A DNA stretch of 64,000 nt from Mycolicibacterium sp. CBMA 247. Lineage in GTDB: Bacteria; Actinomycetota; Actinomycetes; Mycobacteriales; Mycobacteriaceae. Shown one piece after another: positions 37,546 to 50,132 of this stretch (its first letter is position 1; each line of letters begins with the position of its first letter). Under the pieces are notes generated by a model. That model had not been told where the DNA came from. It was given only the letters and a program-made list of their open reading frames with translations, and did not search any database. Position numbers and translations under genes: made by a program. The stretch covers positions 744,001 through 808,000 of the forward strand of contig NZ_VTGX01000002.1 of the NCBI RefSeq assembly GCF_009729095.1, in the 5' to 3' direction.

Positions 37546-40500
37546 TCCGGATCCGGCCCGGCTTGTAGAGCCCGGAGTGCGTCGCCGTTCCCAGCTCGAT
37601 GTCGGCAGGCGCCGCGTCGACGATGGTGTCGAACTTGCGCAGCGAGCCCCAATCCCGGCCCCAGTCCTTGTTCAGATAGGTGGCCATCACGTTCTGGCGC
37701 AGCAGCAGGTCACTGATGCCCAGCAGACCGCCGTTGATGCCGTCCTCCCAGGTGTCGGTGTCCTTCATCTTGGCGTTGTAGTCCGGGGTGATCCGGAACT
37801 TCGGGACCTCGGTGACGCCGTTGGCGTGCAGCATCGGCTGCTGGCAGGGGAAGGCCAGGCCGACCGCCCAGTCCAACAGCACCGGCTCCTGCGAGCCGAT
37901 GTACTCCTGCACGGTCTTGACCTCGGGCACCCGGGGCGGGGTGACCGCGATCCAGTCGCCGGGGGACAGCGACTTGTCCTCGGCGACGATCCGGACGAAT
38001 GTCGCGTCGGCGGGAATCTCGCTGCGGTCGAACCGAAGGTTGCGCCACGACGGGATCGGACCCAGGTCATAGGGCATTACCCGCCCGGCCGGCACCGCGG
38101 CGCCGTCGGGCCCGGGCCGTCCGTACTCCAACTCGACCGCCTGGCCATCGGTGCGGCCGTTGAAAATGCTGTTGCCGGTGATGGTTCCGGCCGCAGTGAC
38201 GACGACCAGCGGGTGGGCGGCGTCGGGGGCGGGCAGTTGGTACCACGCCGAGGCCAGCTTGCTCTCCTGCTGCGCCGGGCCCTCCACATAGCTGCCCGCC
38301 AGCGGCACCCGGGCCGGATCCAGCCCGTAGGGGAGCGGAACTGTCGACCCGTTGACACCCGGGGTCTTCAGATCGGCCGCCGCGTTCCAGTCGGCGTCGA
38401 TGCCCGGCATCGGCACGGTCAACCGAATTGCTTCGGCGACAATATGATCCGGCACACCGTTCGGGGTGAACCCGGTCGGCGCGGTGCCGCCCAGCGGCCC
38501 CAGCGGACCGTACTCGCCCGGCGCGGGGGTCAGGAAACCGTCGTTGGTGTCGGGTTCGACCAGCACGTCGTCGGCCAATCCGCAGCCGCCGGCGAACGCC
38601 CGGAGATTCGAGGACGCGTTGGAGTAGGTGCCGTCCTGGCGCACCACCCCGTAGAGCATCGAGCCGACGAACACCACCACCATGAACCCGGCCGCCACCG
38701 GTACCGGCGCGGCGGTCAACCGCCGCGCCAACCGGCCTTCGGCCGAGGGCCGCAGGTGAAGCCAGTACGCCCACAGCGCGGTGATGGCGAACAGCGCAAA
38801 GAAGATGGCGCTCACCGTGATCCCGCCGATGGCGGGCTTGTCGTTGTTGAACGGCACGCCGTAGCTGGACACGTACCACCAGCCGTTGGTGGTGGCGAAG
38901 CACAGCGCCATCACGAACAGCACCGCTGAGGTGAAGGCCATCCGGTTGCGCGCCGAGCGGAGCACGACCGCCGACACCAGCACCGTGACCACCGCGGCCA
39001 TCGCCGCACCCACGGCGGCGAACAGGCCGAAGTGGTGCACCCACTTGGTGGGGGTGAACATCAGGCAGAACATGGTGGCGAAGATGATGCCCATCAGCCG
39101 CCATACCGGCCCGCGGGCCACACCGGGAACCCGCTTGCGCCGCAACATGATGAACAGTGAGGTGAACAGGCTCAGCGCGGTGATGATGAAGCCGAACCGC
39201 CGGGACAGCGAGCCGTCCACGGTCGGCAGGATCAGGTAGTAGTAGCGCAGGTTCTCGGTGTACCACTCCTGGCTCGGGCCGATCGCGGTGCGAATCCTGG
39301 TGGCCTCCAGCACCGTTGCCAGCGTCTGGTCGACGAAGACCACGGTCAGGATCACCGTGCCCGCGGCCAGCAGCGGCAGCACCAGCGGCCACACCCCCAG
39401 TGTGCGGCGGCGACGCACCAGGATGCGCAGCAGCGGACGACCACCGGCCAGCAGCGCGGCGACGGCGATCAGGCCGGTGGGCTGGATGCCGAGGGTGAAT
39501 GCCGCCGAGATGATCGCCATGGCGGCGGGAGTGAGCCGTCCGGAGATGATGGCCCGTTCGATCAGCACGTAGGTGATCAGTGCGCCGGTGGCGATCTGGC
39601 CCTCGGGGCGCAGTCCGTTGTTGAACGGCATCCAGGCCGCCATCAGCACCAGGCCTGCGGCCCACAGTGCGGGCTTCGAAGCGATCACCGCGGGCCCGAG
39701 CCGGGGCAGCACCTCACGCGACAGCAGCAGCCAGCACACCAGCGCGCAGATCAGGTCGGGCAGGCGCATCCAGATGCTGGCGTCGCTGACATGGGTCATC
39801 AGTGCCAGCAGGTTGTAGAACCAGCCGAACGGGTCCTCGGGGCTGCCGAACCAGCGGAAGTAGTTGGACATGTAGCCGGCATGGTCGGCAACGCGCGCCA
39901 TCTGCAGGATGTAGCCGTCATCCGACGAGTTCGCCCCGATCACGTGCCAGGTCAGGAACCCGCCGACCACCACCACGTCGACCGCGCTGAACGTGCGCCA
40001 GCGCGACGGGATCAGGTGGTGCATCCGGCGTCCGTCGAGCCGGTCCATCCGCCACAACGCCAGCAGCGCAACCACTGTGGCCGCGATGCCGAGCAGGATC
40101 GCGACCAGCTTGAGTGTGGTGGGCGTGGAGGTGAACCGGGTGTCGATCGTCGCCGACAGGGAAAGCCCTTGCGGCGCAGTTCCGCTCAGCTCGGTGAAGA
40201 CGCCGACGATGGCGGGCCGCAGGTTCGGGTCGGCGAAGCCGGTGCGCAGCTCCTTGCCGTCCGTTCCGGTGAGCCCGACGAAGGTGGCGAAGGTGCCGGC
40301 CTCAGACGAGGTGATCTCGATGCGTTCGCACGCGGGGGAGTTCACCTTCTCGCGTGTGACGCTGGCGATCACCACGTTGCGGTCGGTGATGTCGACGCGC
40401 TTGCTGTTGACGTTGACGAACAACGCGTTGAGCGCGGCCTGCCTGCCGTCCTTGGGGGCGGTGCCCAGCACCATGGCGCCCTCGGGCGGCAGCGACCGGA

Positions 40501-40762
40501 TCACCTCACACGGCACCGTCACCGACATGGTGACCGGCGTCTGGGTGATCAGCGGTGCCGTGACGCTGTTCAGCTGACCCTGCTGGGGCCAGTTCAGCGT
40601 GGCGGTGGTCTGCACCACCGGCAGCAGCGGTGTCAGCACCGCGCAGACGAACCCGATGAGCCCGGCGATCATCGCGACCCAGCGGGTCAGCTGAACGTCC
40701 TTGGTGGCCACATCTTCGGTGACATCTTCGGGGGCGCGGTCACCGCGCACTGTCGTGGTCAT
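37535..40762 (-). CDS. embB: Arabinosyltransferase EmbB
   Basis: 1075 residues. GT-C enzyme with about 15 transmembrane helices, a periplasmic N-terminal domain (residues 50-215) and a C-terminal carbohydrate-binding domain. Asp281/Asp282 in [11 protein letters not shown] are the catalytic pair. With EmbA it adds the alpha-1,3 arabinose branches of arabinogalactan from DPA. The ethambutol-determining segment reads ILQM with Met288 at the M306 position, matching susceptible rather than intrinsically resistant species. The start overlaps embA by ATGA. Confidence 0.95.
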   Translation of the reverse strand: MTTTVRGDRAPEDVTEDVATKDVQLTRWVAMIAGLIGFVCAVLTPLLPVVQTTATLNWPQQGQLNSVTAPLITQTPVTMSVTVPCEVIRSLPPEGAMVLGTAPKDGRQAALNALFVNVNSKRVDITDRNVVIASVTREKVNSPACERIEITSSEAGTFATFVGLTGTDGKELRTGFADPNLRPAIVGVFTELSGTAPQGLSLSATIDTRFTSTPTTLKLVAILLGIAATVVALLALWRMDRLDGRRMHHLIPSRWRTFSAVDVVVVGGFLTWHVIGANSSDDGYILQMARVADHAGYMSNYFRWFGSPEDPFGWFYNLLALMTHVSDASIWMRLPDLICALVCWLLLSREVLPRLGPAVIASKPALWAAGLVLMAAWMPFNNGLRPEGQIATGALITYVLIERAIISGRLTPAAMAIISAAFTLGIQPTGLIAVAALLAGGRPLLRILVRRRRTLGVWPLVLPLLAAGTVILTVVFVDQTLATVLEATRIRTAIGPSQEWYTENLRYYYLILPTVDGSLSRRFGFIITALSLFTSLFIMLRRKRVPGVARGPVWRLMGIIFATMFCLMFTPTKWVHHFGLFAAVGAAMAAVVTVLVSAVVLRSARNRMAFTSAVLFVMALCFATTNGWWYVSSYGVPFNNDKPAIGGITVSAIFFALFAITALWAYWLHLRPSAEGRLARRLTAAPVPVAAGFMVVVFVGSMLYGVVRQDGTYSNASSNLRAFAGGCGLADDVLVEPDTNDGFLTPAPGEYGPLGPLGGTAPTGFTPNGVPDHIVAEAIRLTVPMPGIDADWNAAADLKTPGVNGSTVPLPYGLDPARVPLAGSYVEGPAQQESKLASAWYQLPAPDAAHPLVVVTAAGTITGNSIFNGRTDGQAVELEYGRPGPDGAAVPAGRVMPYDLGPIPSWRNLRFDRSEIPADATFVRIVAEDKSLSPGDWIAVTPPRVPEVKTVQEYIGSQEPVLLDWAVGLAFPCQQPMLHANGVTEVPKFRITPDYNAKMKDTDTWEDGINGGLLGISDLLLRQNVMATYLNKDWGRDWGSLRKFDTIVDAAPADIELGTATHSGLYKPGRIRIKP

Positions 40763-43700
40763 GGCAGGGCCCGGATCGGCCCGGGCCGGCTGAAGCCGAA
40801 CACTCGCTGGGTCCCCTGATCGATGGCGGCTGCGGGCGCATGGCTGGGCGGCACCACCGGGTCGTATTTCTCGATCGAGCCCCAGTCCCGGTACCAGTCG
40901 TCACGCAGATACGTCGGAATGGTCGACGTGCGTAGCAGCGCCTGGATGAAGAGGAAGGGACCACCCTTCTGGGCGGACTGCCACATGTTCGACGACACCA
41001 CCACTTGCTTGACGTTGGGAAGGATGCGGTACTCCGGCAGCTCGGCCACACCGAGATGTTCGGAGAACGGGCGCTGGCAGGGGAAATTCGCGGCGGTCGC
41101 GATGTCCATCAGCACCGGGGTCTGCGAGCCGAGGAAGGCGCCCGCGGTCTGCAGGGTCGGCACCCGCGGCGGGGTGAAGCCGAACCACTGGTCATCGGAG
41201 AGGTTGGGGTCGTCGGCGACGATCCGCGCCACGTTGGCCTCCGGCGGCGCCCAGGCCAGCGGGAAACGCAGGTTGCGCCAGGCGAATTGGGCGAACACGT
41301 CGATCGGCTGGACCGCGTCGAGGGCTCCGAAGCTGCCGTCGGGACGGTGCACGCCCCACTGCAGTTTCAGCGACTGACCGTAGTGGAACTCGTGTTCCTC
41401 GTCGTAGTACCAGATGGCACCGGCTGCGGCGACCGTCACCAGCGGCCGGTCCGGGGTGCGGGGCGGCAGCTGGTACCAGGCCGAGGTGGCCTTGGCGGCC
41501 ACCGTGTTCTCCTTGTAGCTGCCCATCACCGGGGTGCGGGCGGGATCCAGGCCGAACGGCAGGTACACCCGGGATCCGTTGACGCCGGCGGGTCCGTAGC
41601 CACCGCCGGTACCCGCGGCATAGGCGATGCCCACATTGGGTTTGTTGGGAGATCCGTCGGAGTTCACCGTGCCCGGGTTGGCGACCACGGGTTTCGGCGG
41701 TTCCAGGGTGTCGCTGATCCCGTTGGGGTTGAAGCCGACCGGATCCTCACCACCGAGTGGGCCGTACTCGCCGTAGGTCTGTCCCGGTACCGGTTGCAGC
41801 ATGCCTGCGTTGGTGTCGGCCTCGACCAGCACGTCGTCGGCCATGGCGCAGCTGTTGGACGACAGCCCCGAGCTCAGTGCCGACACGTTGGCCTTGGCCG
41901 TGGTGTAGACGGGGTAGCGCTGGACGAAGCCCTTGGTCATCGACCCGACTTCGAGCACCACCATGATGATCGCGACCACCAGCAGCGGGGTGGCGGCCAG
42001 TGCGCGATTGCGCCGGGTGTTGGCCACCTCGGTGTGCCCGGCGTAGTCGATCCGGAAGTGCAGCCAGCCGGCCAGCACCGCGGTGAGGATCGCCAGGGCC
42101 AGGAACATGGTGGTCACCGGATGCCCGGCGAGCACCGGCTGGCGGTCGAACCAGGGCACACCGTAGTTGCCGATGTAGAACCAGGCGTTGTTGCCGGAGG
42201 TGGCCCAGGCCAGTACGAACAGCAGCGCCGTGACATAGAGCGCGAGGTTGCGTCGGCTGTGCAGGCCCACCAGGGCGAAGGCGAACGCCGTCACCGCCCC
42301 GAGCGCGCTGGCCAACCCGGCGAAAGCACCGAACTGCACGGCCCACTTGGTCGGGGTGAAGGTCAACAGGAGCAGGCCGGTCGCGGTGGTACCCAGCAGT
42401 CGCCAGACCGGGCCGCTGGCCAGGCCCGGCACCTTGCCCTTGCGCAGCAGCACCGCGATCATGCCGAACAGGCACAGCAGCATGATCAGCACCGCGAACC
42501 GCCGGGTCAGCGAGGAGTCCACGCTGTCTTCCACAGTCAGGAAGTAGTAGCGCAGGAACTCCTGGTACCAGGAGATGGTCGGGCCGACGGTGTATTTGAT
42601 CCGGGCCGATTCGGCGACGGTGGCCAGGGTCTGGTCGCGGAACACCACGACGAACACCAGCGCGGCCGAGCCGGCCAGGGCGGCCAGTGCGGGCAGTGCG
42701 ATGCGCCGGCTCCGGATGATGCCGATCACCCCGCGCGCCCCGATCAGCAGCGGGGCCAGCGCGATGAGGCCCTGCGGGGCCAGTGTCACGCTGAACGCCG
42801 CGACGATGATGGCCAGGCAGGTCGGCCACAATCGGTGTGTTCCGATCGTGTTCTCGACGAGCGCCCACACCGCGAGCACGCCGAAGGCGATCAGCGGTTC
42901 GGGGCGAAGGCCGTTGTTGAACGGCAGCCAGGCGGCCAGGAACACCGCGCCGGCGGTCCACATGGTGACGCTGTTGAGCGCGACGCGGCGCCCGAGCCGG
43001 GGCAGCACCCAGCGGCTGAGAAGCAACCAGGTGCCGATGCCGGCCAGGGTGGCGGGCAGCCGCATCCACACCCCGGCGGTGCTGATCGCCGCGAGGTGGG
43101 CCAGCACTGACTGGTACCAGTCGAACGGGGCCTCGGTGGCGCCGAAGTAGCGGAAGTAGTTGGCGTTGTACCCGGCGTCGGCCGACACCCGCGCGATGGT
43201 CAGGTTGTAGCCGTCGTCGGAGGAGATGGCGCCGATGACGTGCCACAGCAGCAAGCCCCCGATGACGCCGATATCGGCGATCCAGGTCGCCACCGGGACC
43301 TTCACGAAGCGTCGCCAGGCACCGCGGACCCCATGGCTGCGCCGGTCCAGCAAGGCCAGCGCCACGATCGAGGCCACCACGCACACCACCCCGAGGGCCA
43401 TCACGAGCAGTTTCAGCGGCGTCGGGGAGGTGATGAACCGGGTGTCGACGTCGACGCGCGCGGACAGGCCCGGCTGCGGCGCCATCTTCAGATCGGTGAA
43501 CAGGCCGGCGACCTGGGGCTTCTTCTCCACGGCCGCGGTGCCGGTGGCGCCGGGGATGCCGACGAAGTCCGCGCCCACGCCGCCGAGGTTGGCCCACAGG
43601 TGCAGCGCGCTGCAGCCTCCCGCGGCGATCGCCGCGCGGGGGGCGACGGCGGCCACCGAGTCCCGGAAGGCCACCACCACGGTTTCGGTGTTGGCCCGCA

Positions 43701-44022
43701 CGAACAGCCCGTTGCGGCTGGCGTCGATGCCGCCCGCCGGGATGGTGGAGAACACCAGCCCGCCCTCGGCGGGCAGCGTCGCGATCGCCGCGCACGGGAT
43801 GGACACGTCAAGGGCCTGCGGAGCTCCCGACACCAGCGGCGCCGTCACCGCGGTGACGTTCCCCTCGGCGTCGGTGCCCTGCGGCCACGAGATGGTCGCG
43901 GTGGTCTGTTTGACGGGCAGCAGCGGCACCAGCGCGCACAGCACCACTCCCGCGATGCCCGCGACGACGGCGATCAGGCGTGTGATGCCTACTACACGGT
44001 CGGTTGGCTCATCGGAAGGCAC
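40759..44022 (-). CDS. embA: Arabinosyltransferase EmbA
   Basis: 1087 residues from GTG 44022. Same fold as EmbB; catalytic Asp269/Asp270 in [11 protein letters not shown]. It works with EmbB on the arabinogalactan hexa-arabinofuranosyl motif. A 65-base gap separates it from embC, the place where M. tuberculosis has an EmbR-dependent embAB promoter. The gap has the AT-richer stretch needed, but no clear promoter is readable. Confidence 0.95.
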   Translation of the reverse strand: MPSDEPTDRVVGITRLIAVVAGIAGVVLCALVPLLPVKQTTATISWPQGTDAEGNVTAVTAPLVSGAPQALDVSIPCAAIATLPAEGGLVFSTIPAGGIDASRNGLFVRANTETVVVAFRDSVAAVAPRAAIAAGGCSALHLWANLGGVGADFVGIPGATGTAAVEKKPQVAGLFTDLKMAPQPGLSARVDVDTRFITSPTPLKLLVMALGVVCVVASIVALALLDRRSHGVRGAWRRFVKVPVATWIADIGVIGGLLLWHVIGAISSDDGYNLTIARVSADAGYNANYFRYFGATEAPFDWYQSVLAHLAAISTAGVWMRLPATLAGIGTWLLLSRWVLPRLGRRVALNSVTMWTAGAVFLAAWLPFNNGLRPEPLIAFGVLAVWALVENTIGTHRLWPTCLAIIVAAFSVTLAPQGLIALAPLLIGARGVIGIIRSRRIALPALAALAGSAALVFVVVFRDQTLATVAESARIKYTVGPTISWYQEFLRYYFLTVEDSVDSSLTRRFAVLIMLLCLFGMIAVLLRKGKVPGLASGPVWRLLGTTATGLLLLTFTPTKWAVQFGAFAGLASALGAVTAFAFALVGLHSRRNLALYVTALLFVLAWATSGNNAWFYIGNYGVPWFDRQPVLAGHPVTTMFLALAILTAVLAGWLHFRIDYAGHTEVANTRRNRALAATPLLVVAIIMVVLEVGSMTKGFVQRYPVYTTAKANVSALSSGLSSNSCAMADDVLVEADTNAGMLQPVPGQTYGEYGPLGGEDPVGFNPNGISDTLEPPKPVVANPGTVNSDGSPNKPNVGIAYAAGTGGGYGPAGVNGSRVYLPFGLDPARTPVMGSYKENTVAAKATSAWYQLPPRTPDRPLVTVAAAGAIWYYDEEHEFHYGQSLKLQWGVHRPDGSFGALDAVQPIDVFAQFAWRNLRFPLAWAPPEANVARIVADDPNLSDDQWFGFTPPRVPTLQTAGAFLGSQTPVLMDIATAANFPCQRPFSEHLGVAELPEYRILPNVKQVVVSSNMWQSAQKGGPFLFIQALLRTSTIPTYLRDDWYRDWGSIEKYDPVVPPSHAPAAAIDQGTQRVFGFSRPGPIRALP

Positions 44023-44087
44023 GAGGCTCGATGTTATGCGACCCGTATGTGAGCGCCGGTTTCCCCTGCCGCGTGCTCAGAGTTGTC

Positions 44088-47000
44088 TCAGCTGTGTCGT
44101 AGTGGCGCCGGGCTCCACAATCCGCTGCGGATCGCGGTGCCCAGGTCCAGGCGGGCGGCTTCGGCATCCGGGTACCACGGCGTGAGCCGCTGCAGCGAGC
44201 CCCAGTCCCGGAACCAGTCGTCCCGCAGATAGCTCGGCACGCTCGACGGCCGCAGCAACAGTTCGGAGATGCCCAGCGGGCCGCCGCCCAGGTAGTCCAT
44301 CACCGGCGAGTTGGCCTCGGCGCCGAAGCGGTCCGGCAGGATGCGCCACTTCGGCACCTCGGTGACGCCGTACTGGTGGCCGAACGGCCGCTGGCACGGG
44401 AATGCCAGGCCCACCAGCCAGTCCAGCAGCACCGGGTCCTGCGAGCCGACCACGTCCTGCAGGGTGCGCAATTGCGGGATACGCGGCGGGGTCACGGCGA
44501 TCCAGTGCTGTGGGGCCAGGTCGTCGTCGGTGGCGACCAGCCGGATCTGGGTGGCCTCGCGCGGGATGGCGGCCAGCGGGGCACGCAGGTTGCGCCAGGC
44601 CGGGGCGGCGCCCACATCGGCGAATCCGATACCGCCGCCGGGCTTGTTCTCGGCGGCCTGCGCATCGGTGGCCCACTGCACCACGACCTCGCCCGGATCG
44701 AACCGGCCGGCGGCCGAGACGACCAGCAGCGGGCCGGCCTGGTCGCGGTCGGGCAGCCGGTACCAGGCCGAGCGCATGACCGAGGGCTGCTGGATGCCGG
44801 CGCGCCAGCTGCCCAGCACAGGCGTCGTGGCCGGGTCGAGCCCGTAGGGGAGCCGGGCGCGGGACCCGTTGATCCCGGCGGCCGCGGTGGTGCCGCCCTC
44901 GGTGCCCACCTCGCTGCCGGTCACGGTTCCGGAGTCGGTGTCGGCGAAGTTGCCGGAGCCGGGCTGTTCCATCACGGGGTCGGCCGAGACGTCCGATGGG
45001 ATGCCGTTGGGGCCGAATCCCTGCGCGGTGACCGCGCCGAGGGCCTGGCCGGGCGGCTCGCTGATCGGCGCGAGGAGGCCGGCGTTCGTGTTCTCCTCGA
45101 CCATCACGTCGCTGGCCAGCCCGCAGGACTTGCCCGTGAGCGCCTCCAGGTTGGAGCGCCCGACCGACCAGGCCGGGTACTGATTGACCATCGCCAGGGT
45201 CAGCGACACCACCTCGAACATCACCAGCAGCCATACGGCGATCGCCAGCGGCGCTTGCACGATCCGCTGCCAGCGATGTCGGCCGGCTTCCGGGGACTGG
45301 TCGCGGCCGCTGAAATGGAACCAGGCCGCGCCCAGCAGGGTCAGCACCGAGAACCCGAGCAGGATGGTGGTGAACCCGAATTTCCACTGAGGGAACGAAT
45401 TCGACCACGGCACACCGAAGTTGGCGACGTACCACCAGCCGTTGACGGTGGCGAAGGACAGCGCCGTCACGAAGAGCACGAGGGCGGCGAACATCGACCG
45501 GTTCCGTCGGGATTTCATCGCCGCAGCCGTCACCGCGACGGCGGCCAGCGCACCGAGAGATCCCGCCAGCCCGGCGAAGACGCCGAAGTGGTGGGTCCAC
45601 TTGGTCGGGGTGAACATCATCGCCAGGAACGAGATGATCGTGATGCCGATGATGCGCCGGCTCGGGCCTGCGGCGGTGCCGGGGATGCGGCCCTTGCGCA
45701 GCGTCATCGCCACCGACACCGTCAGCGCCACCAGCAGAGTCAGCACCGCGAAGCGCCGTGCCACCGAGCCGTCCGGGCTGGAGGTGAACAGGCGTGAGTA
45801 GCGGATGTGCTCGTCGAACCAGGCCAGGCTCGGGCCGACGGCGGATTTGAAGCTGCTGGCCTGGATCTCGCCGGCCAGGGTCTGGTCGCGGAAGATCAGG
45901 ATGATGGTCACGGTGCAGGCGGCCAGGATCGGTGCCAACAGTGGCAGGTGCCCGAAGCGTGAGGTATGCCGGGCCACAATCGTTTTCAGCGGTCCCACGG
46001 CCACCAGCAGGGCGCCGACGGCGGCGATGCCGGTGGGGCCGGAGAACAGGGTCAGCGCGCCGATGATGATCGCGACGGCCACCGGCAGCATGCGGTTGGT
46101 GGCCACCCCGCGTTCCACCGAACACCAGGTCAGCAGGATGCCGAGGGCGATGATCGGTTCGGGGCGCAGGCCGTTGTTGAGCGGCAGCCAGAACGCCAGG
46201 AACATGCCTGCGGCGGTCCAGGCCGCCGCGCGATTGTTCTTGACGGCTTGGCCCAGTCGCGGCAGCACTTCACGGCTGATCACCCACCAGCAGGCCAGCG
46301 CCATGAGCAATGTGGGCAGCCGGAGCCAGATGCTGGCGGTGGAGATGTGTGCCCACAGCGCCAGCAGGTCGTAGTACCAACCGAACGGCGCCTCGGGGGT
46401 GCCGAACCAGCGGTAGTAGTTGGCCATGTAGCCGGCGTGCTCGGACACCCGGGCCATGGTCAGGATGTAGCCGTCGTCGGAGGTGTTGGCCCCGACGAAG
46501 TGCCACCACACCAGGACCGCGGTGACCAGCCCGTCGAGCGGGGTCATCGACCACCAGCGCGGTGGCAGGAAGCGCCGGTGCCGGACGCCGTCGGCGGTGT
46601 CGAGCACGTGCAGCGCGCCCAGCGCGATGACGGTCATCGCCACCCCGATGATCATCGCGAGCATCTTGAGCAGCGTCGGCGCGCTGCTGTAGCGGGAGTC
46701 GATGGTGGCCGAGAACTTCAGGCCCTCGGGTGCGGGGCCGGACAGGTCGGTGAAGACGCCGACGATCTGCGGGCGGAAGTCGTAGCCGCCGCGTTCACCG
46801 CGCAGGGGTGCGTCGGGGTTGTCGGTGGTGTCTCTGGAGGCGGCCTGGGTGAGGCCGACGAATTCGCCGGTCACCTTGTCGGCGCGCGCGGTGAACGTCA
46901 GGTACTTGCAGGACGGGCTGAGCACTTGGTCCAGCGGGGCGCTGACCACCGGGGTGTTGCGCACGATGACCAGCAGGTCGTTGTTGACCCGTTCGATCAG

Positions 47001-47354
47001 CAGGCCGCGGTCGATGGCCTTGGGTGCCTGCTTGGGCACCGTGGAGAGCAGGACAGTCCGACCCCGGTTTTCCGGCCCGGCCAGCCCCGCGGCGGCCGTG
47101 CACGGCACGGAGATGGTCAGGTCGGTGGCGACGTAACCGATCAGCGGCGCGTTGATGCTCTGCCAGGTGCCGTTCTGCGGCCAGTTCAGCTGAGCGGTGG
47201 TCTGCTTGACCGGTAGCAGAGGTGTTGCTACCGCCATCAATACGCCGAGCAAACCGGCGACGATCGCGATGAGCCGCGCCGTCCGGTGGTTGCTGCCGGC
47301 GGTTCCCTGCGGTCCCGTCACGAGCTCTGATGCTATCGGCGTGTCAGTGGCCAT
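44088..47354 (-). CDS. embC: Arabinosyltransferase EmbC
   Basis: 1088 residues. Elongates the alpha-1,5 arabinan of lipoarabinomannan from DPA. GT-C fold with catalytic Asp293/Asp294 in [11 protein letters not shown], a periplasmic N-terminal domain and a C-terminal carbohydrate-binding module. The ATG lies within the end of aftA (11-base overlap), so translation is coupled. Confidence 0.95.
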   Translation of the reverse strand: MATDTPIASELVTGPQGTAGSNHRTARLIAIVAGLLGVLMAVATPLLPVKQTTAQLNWPQNGTWQSINAPLIGYVATDLTISVPCTAAAGLAGPENRGRTVLLSTVPKQAPKAIDRGLLIERVNNDLLVIVRNTPVVSAPLDQVLSPSCKYLTFTARADKVTGEFVGLTQAASRDTTDNPDAPLRGERGGYDFRPQIVGVFTDLSGPAPEGLKFSATIDSRYSSAPTLLKMLAMIIGVAMTVIALGALHVLDTADGVRHRRFLPPRWWSMTPLDGLVTAVLVWWHFVGANTSDDGYILTMARVSEHAGYMANYYRWFGTPEAPFGWYYDLLALWAHISTASIWLRLPTLLMALACWWVISREVLPRLGQAVKNNRAAAWTAAGMFLAFWLPLNNGLRPEPIIALGILLTWCSVERGVATNRMLPVAVAIIIGALTLFSGPTGIAAVGALLVAVGPLKTIVARHTSRFGHLPLLAPILAACTVTIILIFRDQTLAGEIQASSFKSAVGPSLAWFDEHIRYSRLFTSSPDGSVARRFAVLTLLVALTVSVAMTLRKGRIPGTAAGPSRRIIGITIISFLAMMFTPTKWTHHFGVFAGLAGSLGALAAVAVTAAAMKSRRNRSMFAALVLFVTALSFATVNGWWYVANFGVPWSNSFPQWKFGFTTILLGFSVLTLLGAAWFHFSGRDQSPEAGRHRWQRIVQAPLAIAVWLLVMFEVVSLTLAMVNQYPAWSVGRSNLEALTGKSCGLASDVMVEENTNAGLLAPISEPPGQALGAVTAQGFGPNGIPSDVSADPVMEQPGSGNFADTDSGTVTGSEVGTEGGTTAAAGINGSRARLPYGLDPATTPVLGSWRAGIQQPSVMRSAWYRLPDRDQAGPLLVVSAAGRFDPGEVVVQWATDAQAAENKPGGGIGFADVGAAPAWRNLRAPLAAIPREATQIRLVATDDDLAPQHWIAVTPPRIPQLRTLQDVVGSQDPVLLDWLVGLAFPCQRPFGHQYGVTEVPKWRILPDRFGAEANSPVMDYLGGGPLGISELLLRPSSVPSYLRDDWFRDWGSLQRLTPWYPDAEAARLDLGTAIRSGLWSPAPLRHS

Positions 47355-49224
47355 CGGGAATTGGCTTTCTGATCGCCAGTACGAACGGGCCGATTTCGGT
47401 CACCTCGAAACGTGGATCTTTGAACAGTGCCGCGTCCAGCGCTACGTGGTAGCGGCGCACGTTGGGCTGATTGGGGTAGACGTCGGAGGCCAGGCGCAGC
47501 GTGTAGGTGTCGTTTGCGCCGTGGCGCATCAGGAACACGGTCGGCGCCTTCCAGGGCATTTCATCAAGGGCCTTCACGAACTGGTCGGCCTTGGTCAGCG
47601 TGGCCCAGCCTTCGATGGCCTTGGCGCGCTTGTCGAATTCGGCCAGCGGGTTGGCGTAGTGCGAGGTCAGGCCTTGGAAGCCGTAATAGGGGTAGTACGA
47701 CAGGAAGCTGTAGTCGGCGGTCAGCACGACGGTCTGGTTCCGCGGAACGCCGGTGATCCCGGCGATCTTGGCGTCGATCTCGCGGTAGTAGCGCTCGGCT
47801 CCGGGAGCCCGGCGGTCTGCCCGCAGCCCGGTGCCGTCGGTGTCGGTGTAGGCCACGTTGATGTCGGGGCGCAGCACGTCGGGGATGTCCTGGCTGAACG
47901 TGACGGCGCCCATCGCACCGATCGCGGTCGCGGCGGCGACAACACGCCGCGCGGTGGCCGGTTGATACCGCCGCGCGATGGCCTGCGTCGTCTCGATGAA
48001 CCCGAAGGCCCCCGCGGTGGTGAGTAACACGGTGAGGGCCGGCTGCAGCCGGAACGACAGCAGGGTGGTGCCGGCCAAGGTGGTCAGCATCGACAGCAGC
48101 GACCAGGCGTAGACGGAGAGTACGGCGATGGCCAGTGCGCCGGCCCGGGTTGAACTGCGCGCGCGGACCACCAACCACAGCGTGCCGAGCATGCACAGCG
48201 CGCCGAGCAGCGTGAAGCTGAGCATCGGGAAGGTCAGTTGAGCGCCCGCGTCGGGCAGATAATGCTGGGCGGTGCCCTTCTCGGCGGGTTCCCCGCGCAT
48301 CGCGGCCAGCAGGTATGGGCCCCAGGTGATCAGTGCGAGCGCCCCGGCGATCGCCGCGATGACGATCCCCCTCAGCAGGGGCTCGATCTTTCGGCGGGCA
48401 ACGGCCAGCACCAGCCCCATGATGGCCAGCGTGAATGCGCAGTAGAGGAACAGCAGGGTGTAGAGGAGGGCGGTCATCCCGAGGAAGATCCCCACGCCGA
48501 TGACGGCGGCCCAGCCCCCGTTACGTGTCTTGCCCCGCAACCCGGACCAGGCCAGCACGAACACCGGCGGCAGCAGCACGGTGATGATCGCGGCATACGG
48601 CTCGGCGGGGGAGTAGGCCAGCATGGCAGCAGTACTGGCCGTGGTGACGACTAACGCGCACTCGAAGCGAATCATGGTCGCCCACAACACGAATGCGAGT
48701 GTCACGGCGATGGTGATCGAGACGATGGACCACGGCTTGAACATCTCCCAGGCCGGGGTGTCGGTGGCCGCGGCGATGCGCCCGCCCATCCAGAACCAGC
48801 CGGCCGGGTAATACGGCGGAAGCCCGAAATAGGTCATGTCGTGCAGGCCCGGGGCATCGGCCAGCCGGGTCAGGTACTCGGTGCGGAACTGCTGGTCGAC
48901 CGAAACGCCGAACAGGTACAGCTTGGTGGCGCCCAGTGGCATCGCCAGGGTGACCACCGAGAACGCCGACAGGAAGATCAAACCGGCCAGCCGGGCCAGG
49001 GTCCGCCGGCCGCGGCGCCAGATCAGGCCGGCAGCGAAGATTCCGGCCAGCGCACCGACCTGCCCCACTGTGGTGAGCGCATGAAGTTGGTTGGACGTGT
49101 TGTAGGCCGGCCATTGGACCCGGGCGATCGCCGCGATCGACACCCCGGCCACCGCCGAGGCGAGCAGCGCGGCGATCGCCATGTGTCCGGCCACCCTGGC
49201 CGGACCGGCCAGCGCAGGCTGCAT
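47344..49224 (-). CDS. aftA: Priming arabinofuranosyltransferase AftA
   Basis: 626 residues. GT-C membrane protein with about 11 helices and a C-terminal periplasmic domain (about 440-626). It places the first arabinose on galactan from DPA. Conserved DQQFRTEYL and the [11 protein letters not shown] loop lie in the first large external loop. It starts one base into the dprE2 stop (TAATG) and overlaps embC. Confidence 0.93.
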   Translation of the reverse strand: MQPALAGPARVAGHMAIAALLASAVAGVSIAAIARVQWPAYNTSNQLHALTTVGQVGALAGIFAAGLIWRRGRRTLARLAGLIFLSAFSVVTLAMPLGATKLYLFGVSVDQQFRTEYLTRLADAPGLHDMTYFGLPPYYPAGWFWMGGRIAAATDTPAWEMFKPWSIVSITIAVTLAFVLWATMIRFECALVVTTASTAAMLAYSPAEPYAAIITVLLPPVFVLAWSGLRGKTRNGGWAAVIGVGIFLGMTALLYTLLFLYCAFTLAIMGLVLAVARRKIEPLLRGIVIAAIAGALALITWGPYLLAAMRGEPAEKGTAQHYLPDAGAQLTFPMLSFTLLGALCMLGTLWLVVRARSSTRAGALAIAVLSVYAWSLLSMLTTLAGTTLLSFRLQPALTVLLTTAGAFGFIETTQAIARRYQPATARRVVAAATAIGAMGAVTFSQDIPDVLRPDINVAYTDTDGTGLRADRRAPGAERYYREIDAKIAGITGVPRNQTVVLTADYSFLSYYPYYGFQGLTSHYANPLAEFDKRAKAIEGWATLTKADQFVKALDEMPWKAPTVFLMRHGANDTYTLRLASDVYPNQPNVRRYHVALDAALFKDPRFEVTEIGPFVLAIRKPIPDGH

Positions 49225-49988
49225 TAGATGGGAAGCTTGCGGAAGATGGACCGCGGAATGTGCCGCAAGACCATCATCACGTAGCGGAACGCGCCCGGCG
49301 CCCAGACCAGCTCCTTGCCCTTGGCCGACGCGGTGACGGCCAGTTCGGCGACGTATTCCTTGTCGACGGTCAGCGGGGCTTCCTTGACGTGGGCGCTCAT
49401 CCTGGTGCGCACCTGCCCGGGCCGGATCACCAGGACCCGCACACCGAACTCGCGCAGTGCCTCACCGAGGCCGAGGTAGAACCCGTCGAGTCCGGCCTTG
49501 GTGGAGCCGTAGACGAAGTTGGACCGGCGCACCCGCTCGCCGGCCGCCGAACTCATGGCGATGATCTGGCCGTAGCCCTGTGCGCGCATCTTCTCGCCGA
49601 GCAGGACACCGACTGAAACTGCTGCGGTGTAATTGATTTCGGCGATCTGCACGGCCTTGCGCTGGTTCTGCCACAACTCCTCGGCATCGCCGAGCAGGCC
49701 GAACGCGACGATCGCTACATCGACATCACCGGATCCGAATGCCTTGTCGATCACGTCGGGGTGGCTGGCGGTGTCGACCGCGTCGAAGTCGATGACCTCC
49801 ACCGAGCTGGCGCCGGCGTCGCGCAGCTGGGCCACCGCGTCGTCACGGCCCGGATCGCCCGGCAGTGCGGCCAGCACGATGCGGGCAGACGCATCGCGCA
49901 GATAGCGCTCGCAGATCGCCAGTCCGATTTCGGACGTTCCGCCGAGCAGCAGAATCGTCTGGGGATTACCTACCGCGTCGAACACCAT
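49224..49988 (-). CDS. dprE2: Decaprenylphosphoryl-2-keto-ribose reductase DprE2
   Basis: 254 residues. Short-chain dehydrogenase with GGTSEIG cofactor motif (16-22), catalytic Ser in SSAAGE and Y-GST-K. It reduces the DprE1 product to decaprenyl-phosphoryl-arabinose. In M. tuberculosis it directly follows dprE1; here katG and furA lie between them, and a strong terminator stands just upstream, so a separate promoter in 49989-50084 is expected. Confidence 0.94.
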   Translation of the reverse strand: MVFDAVGNPQTILLLGGTSEIGLAICERYLRDASARIVLAALPGDPGRDDAVAQLRDAGASSVEVIDFDAVDTASHPDVIDKAFGSGDVDVAIVAFGLLGDAEELWQNQRKAVQIAEINYTAAVSVGVLLGEKMRAQGYGQIIAMSSAAGERVRRSNFVYGSTKAGLDGFYLGLGEALREFGVRVLVIRPGQVRTRMSAHVKEAPLTVDKEYVAELAVTASAKGKELVWAPGAFRYVMMVLRHIPRSIFRKLPI

Positions 49989-50084
49989 CTAGCGCAGCTC
50001 CAAGCCTCGGGGACATCGTGACGAGGGTACCGTGCGCGCTTCCCCGCACGTGAGGAGGAAAAAGGGCCAGGGCTCGAGCCCGAA

Positions 50085-50115
50085 CGCCCAGGTCGGCTGA
50101 GAGCCGACCTGGGCG
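50085..50115 (-). terminator. katG terminator hairpin
   Basis: A 14-base perfect stem, CGCCCAGGTCGGCT with AGCCGACCTGGGCG, closes a GAG loop, 18 bases past the katG stop. A second perfect palindrome, GGGCTCGAGCCC, follows at 50070-50081. No T run. It separates furA-katG transcription from dprE2-aftA-emb. Confidence 0.85.
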
Positions 50116-50132
50116 TCCAGGTGTTGTCGTAT

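Noticed and set aside
41005..43110. A 701-residue plus-strand frame opposite embA
   Set aside because: Shadow frame, rich in Gly/His/Arg as expected from the antisense of a membrane protein gene.
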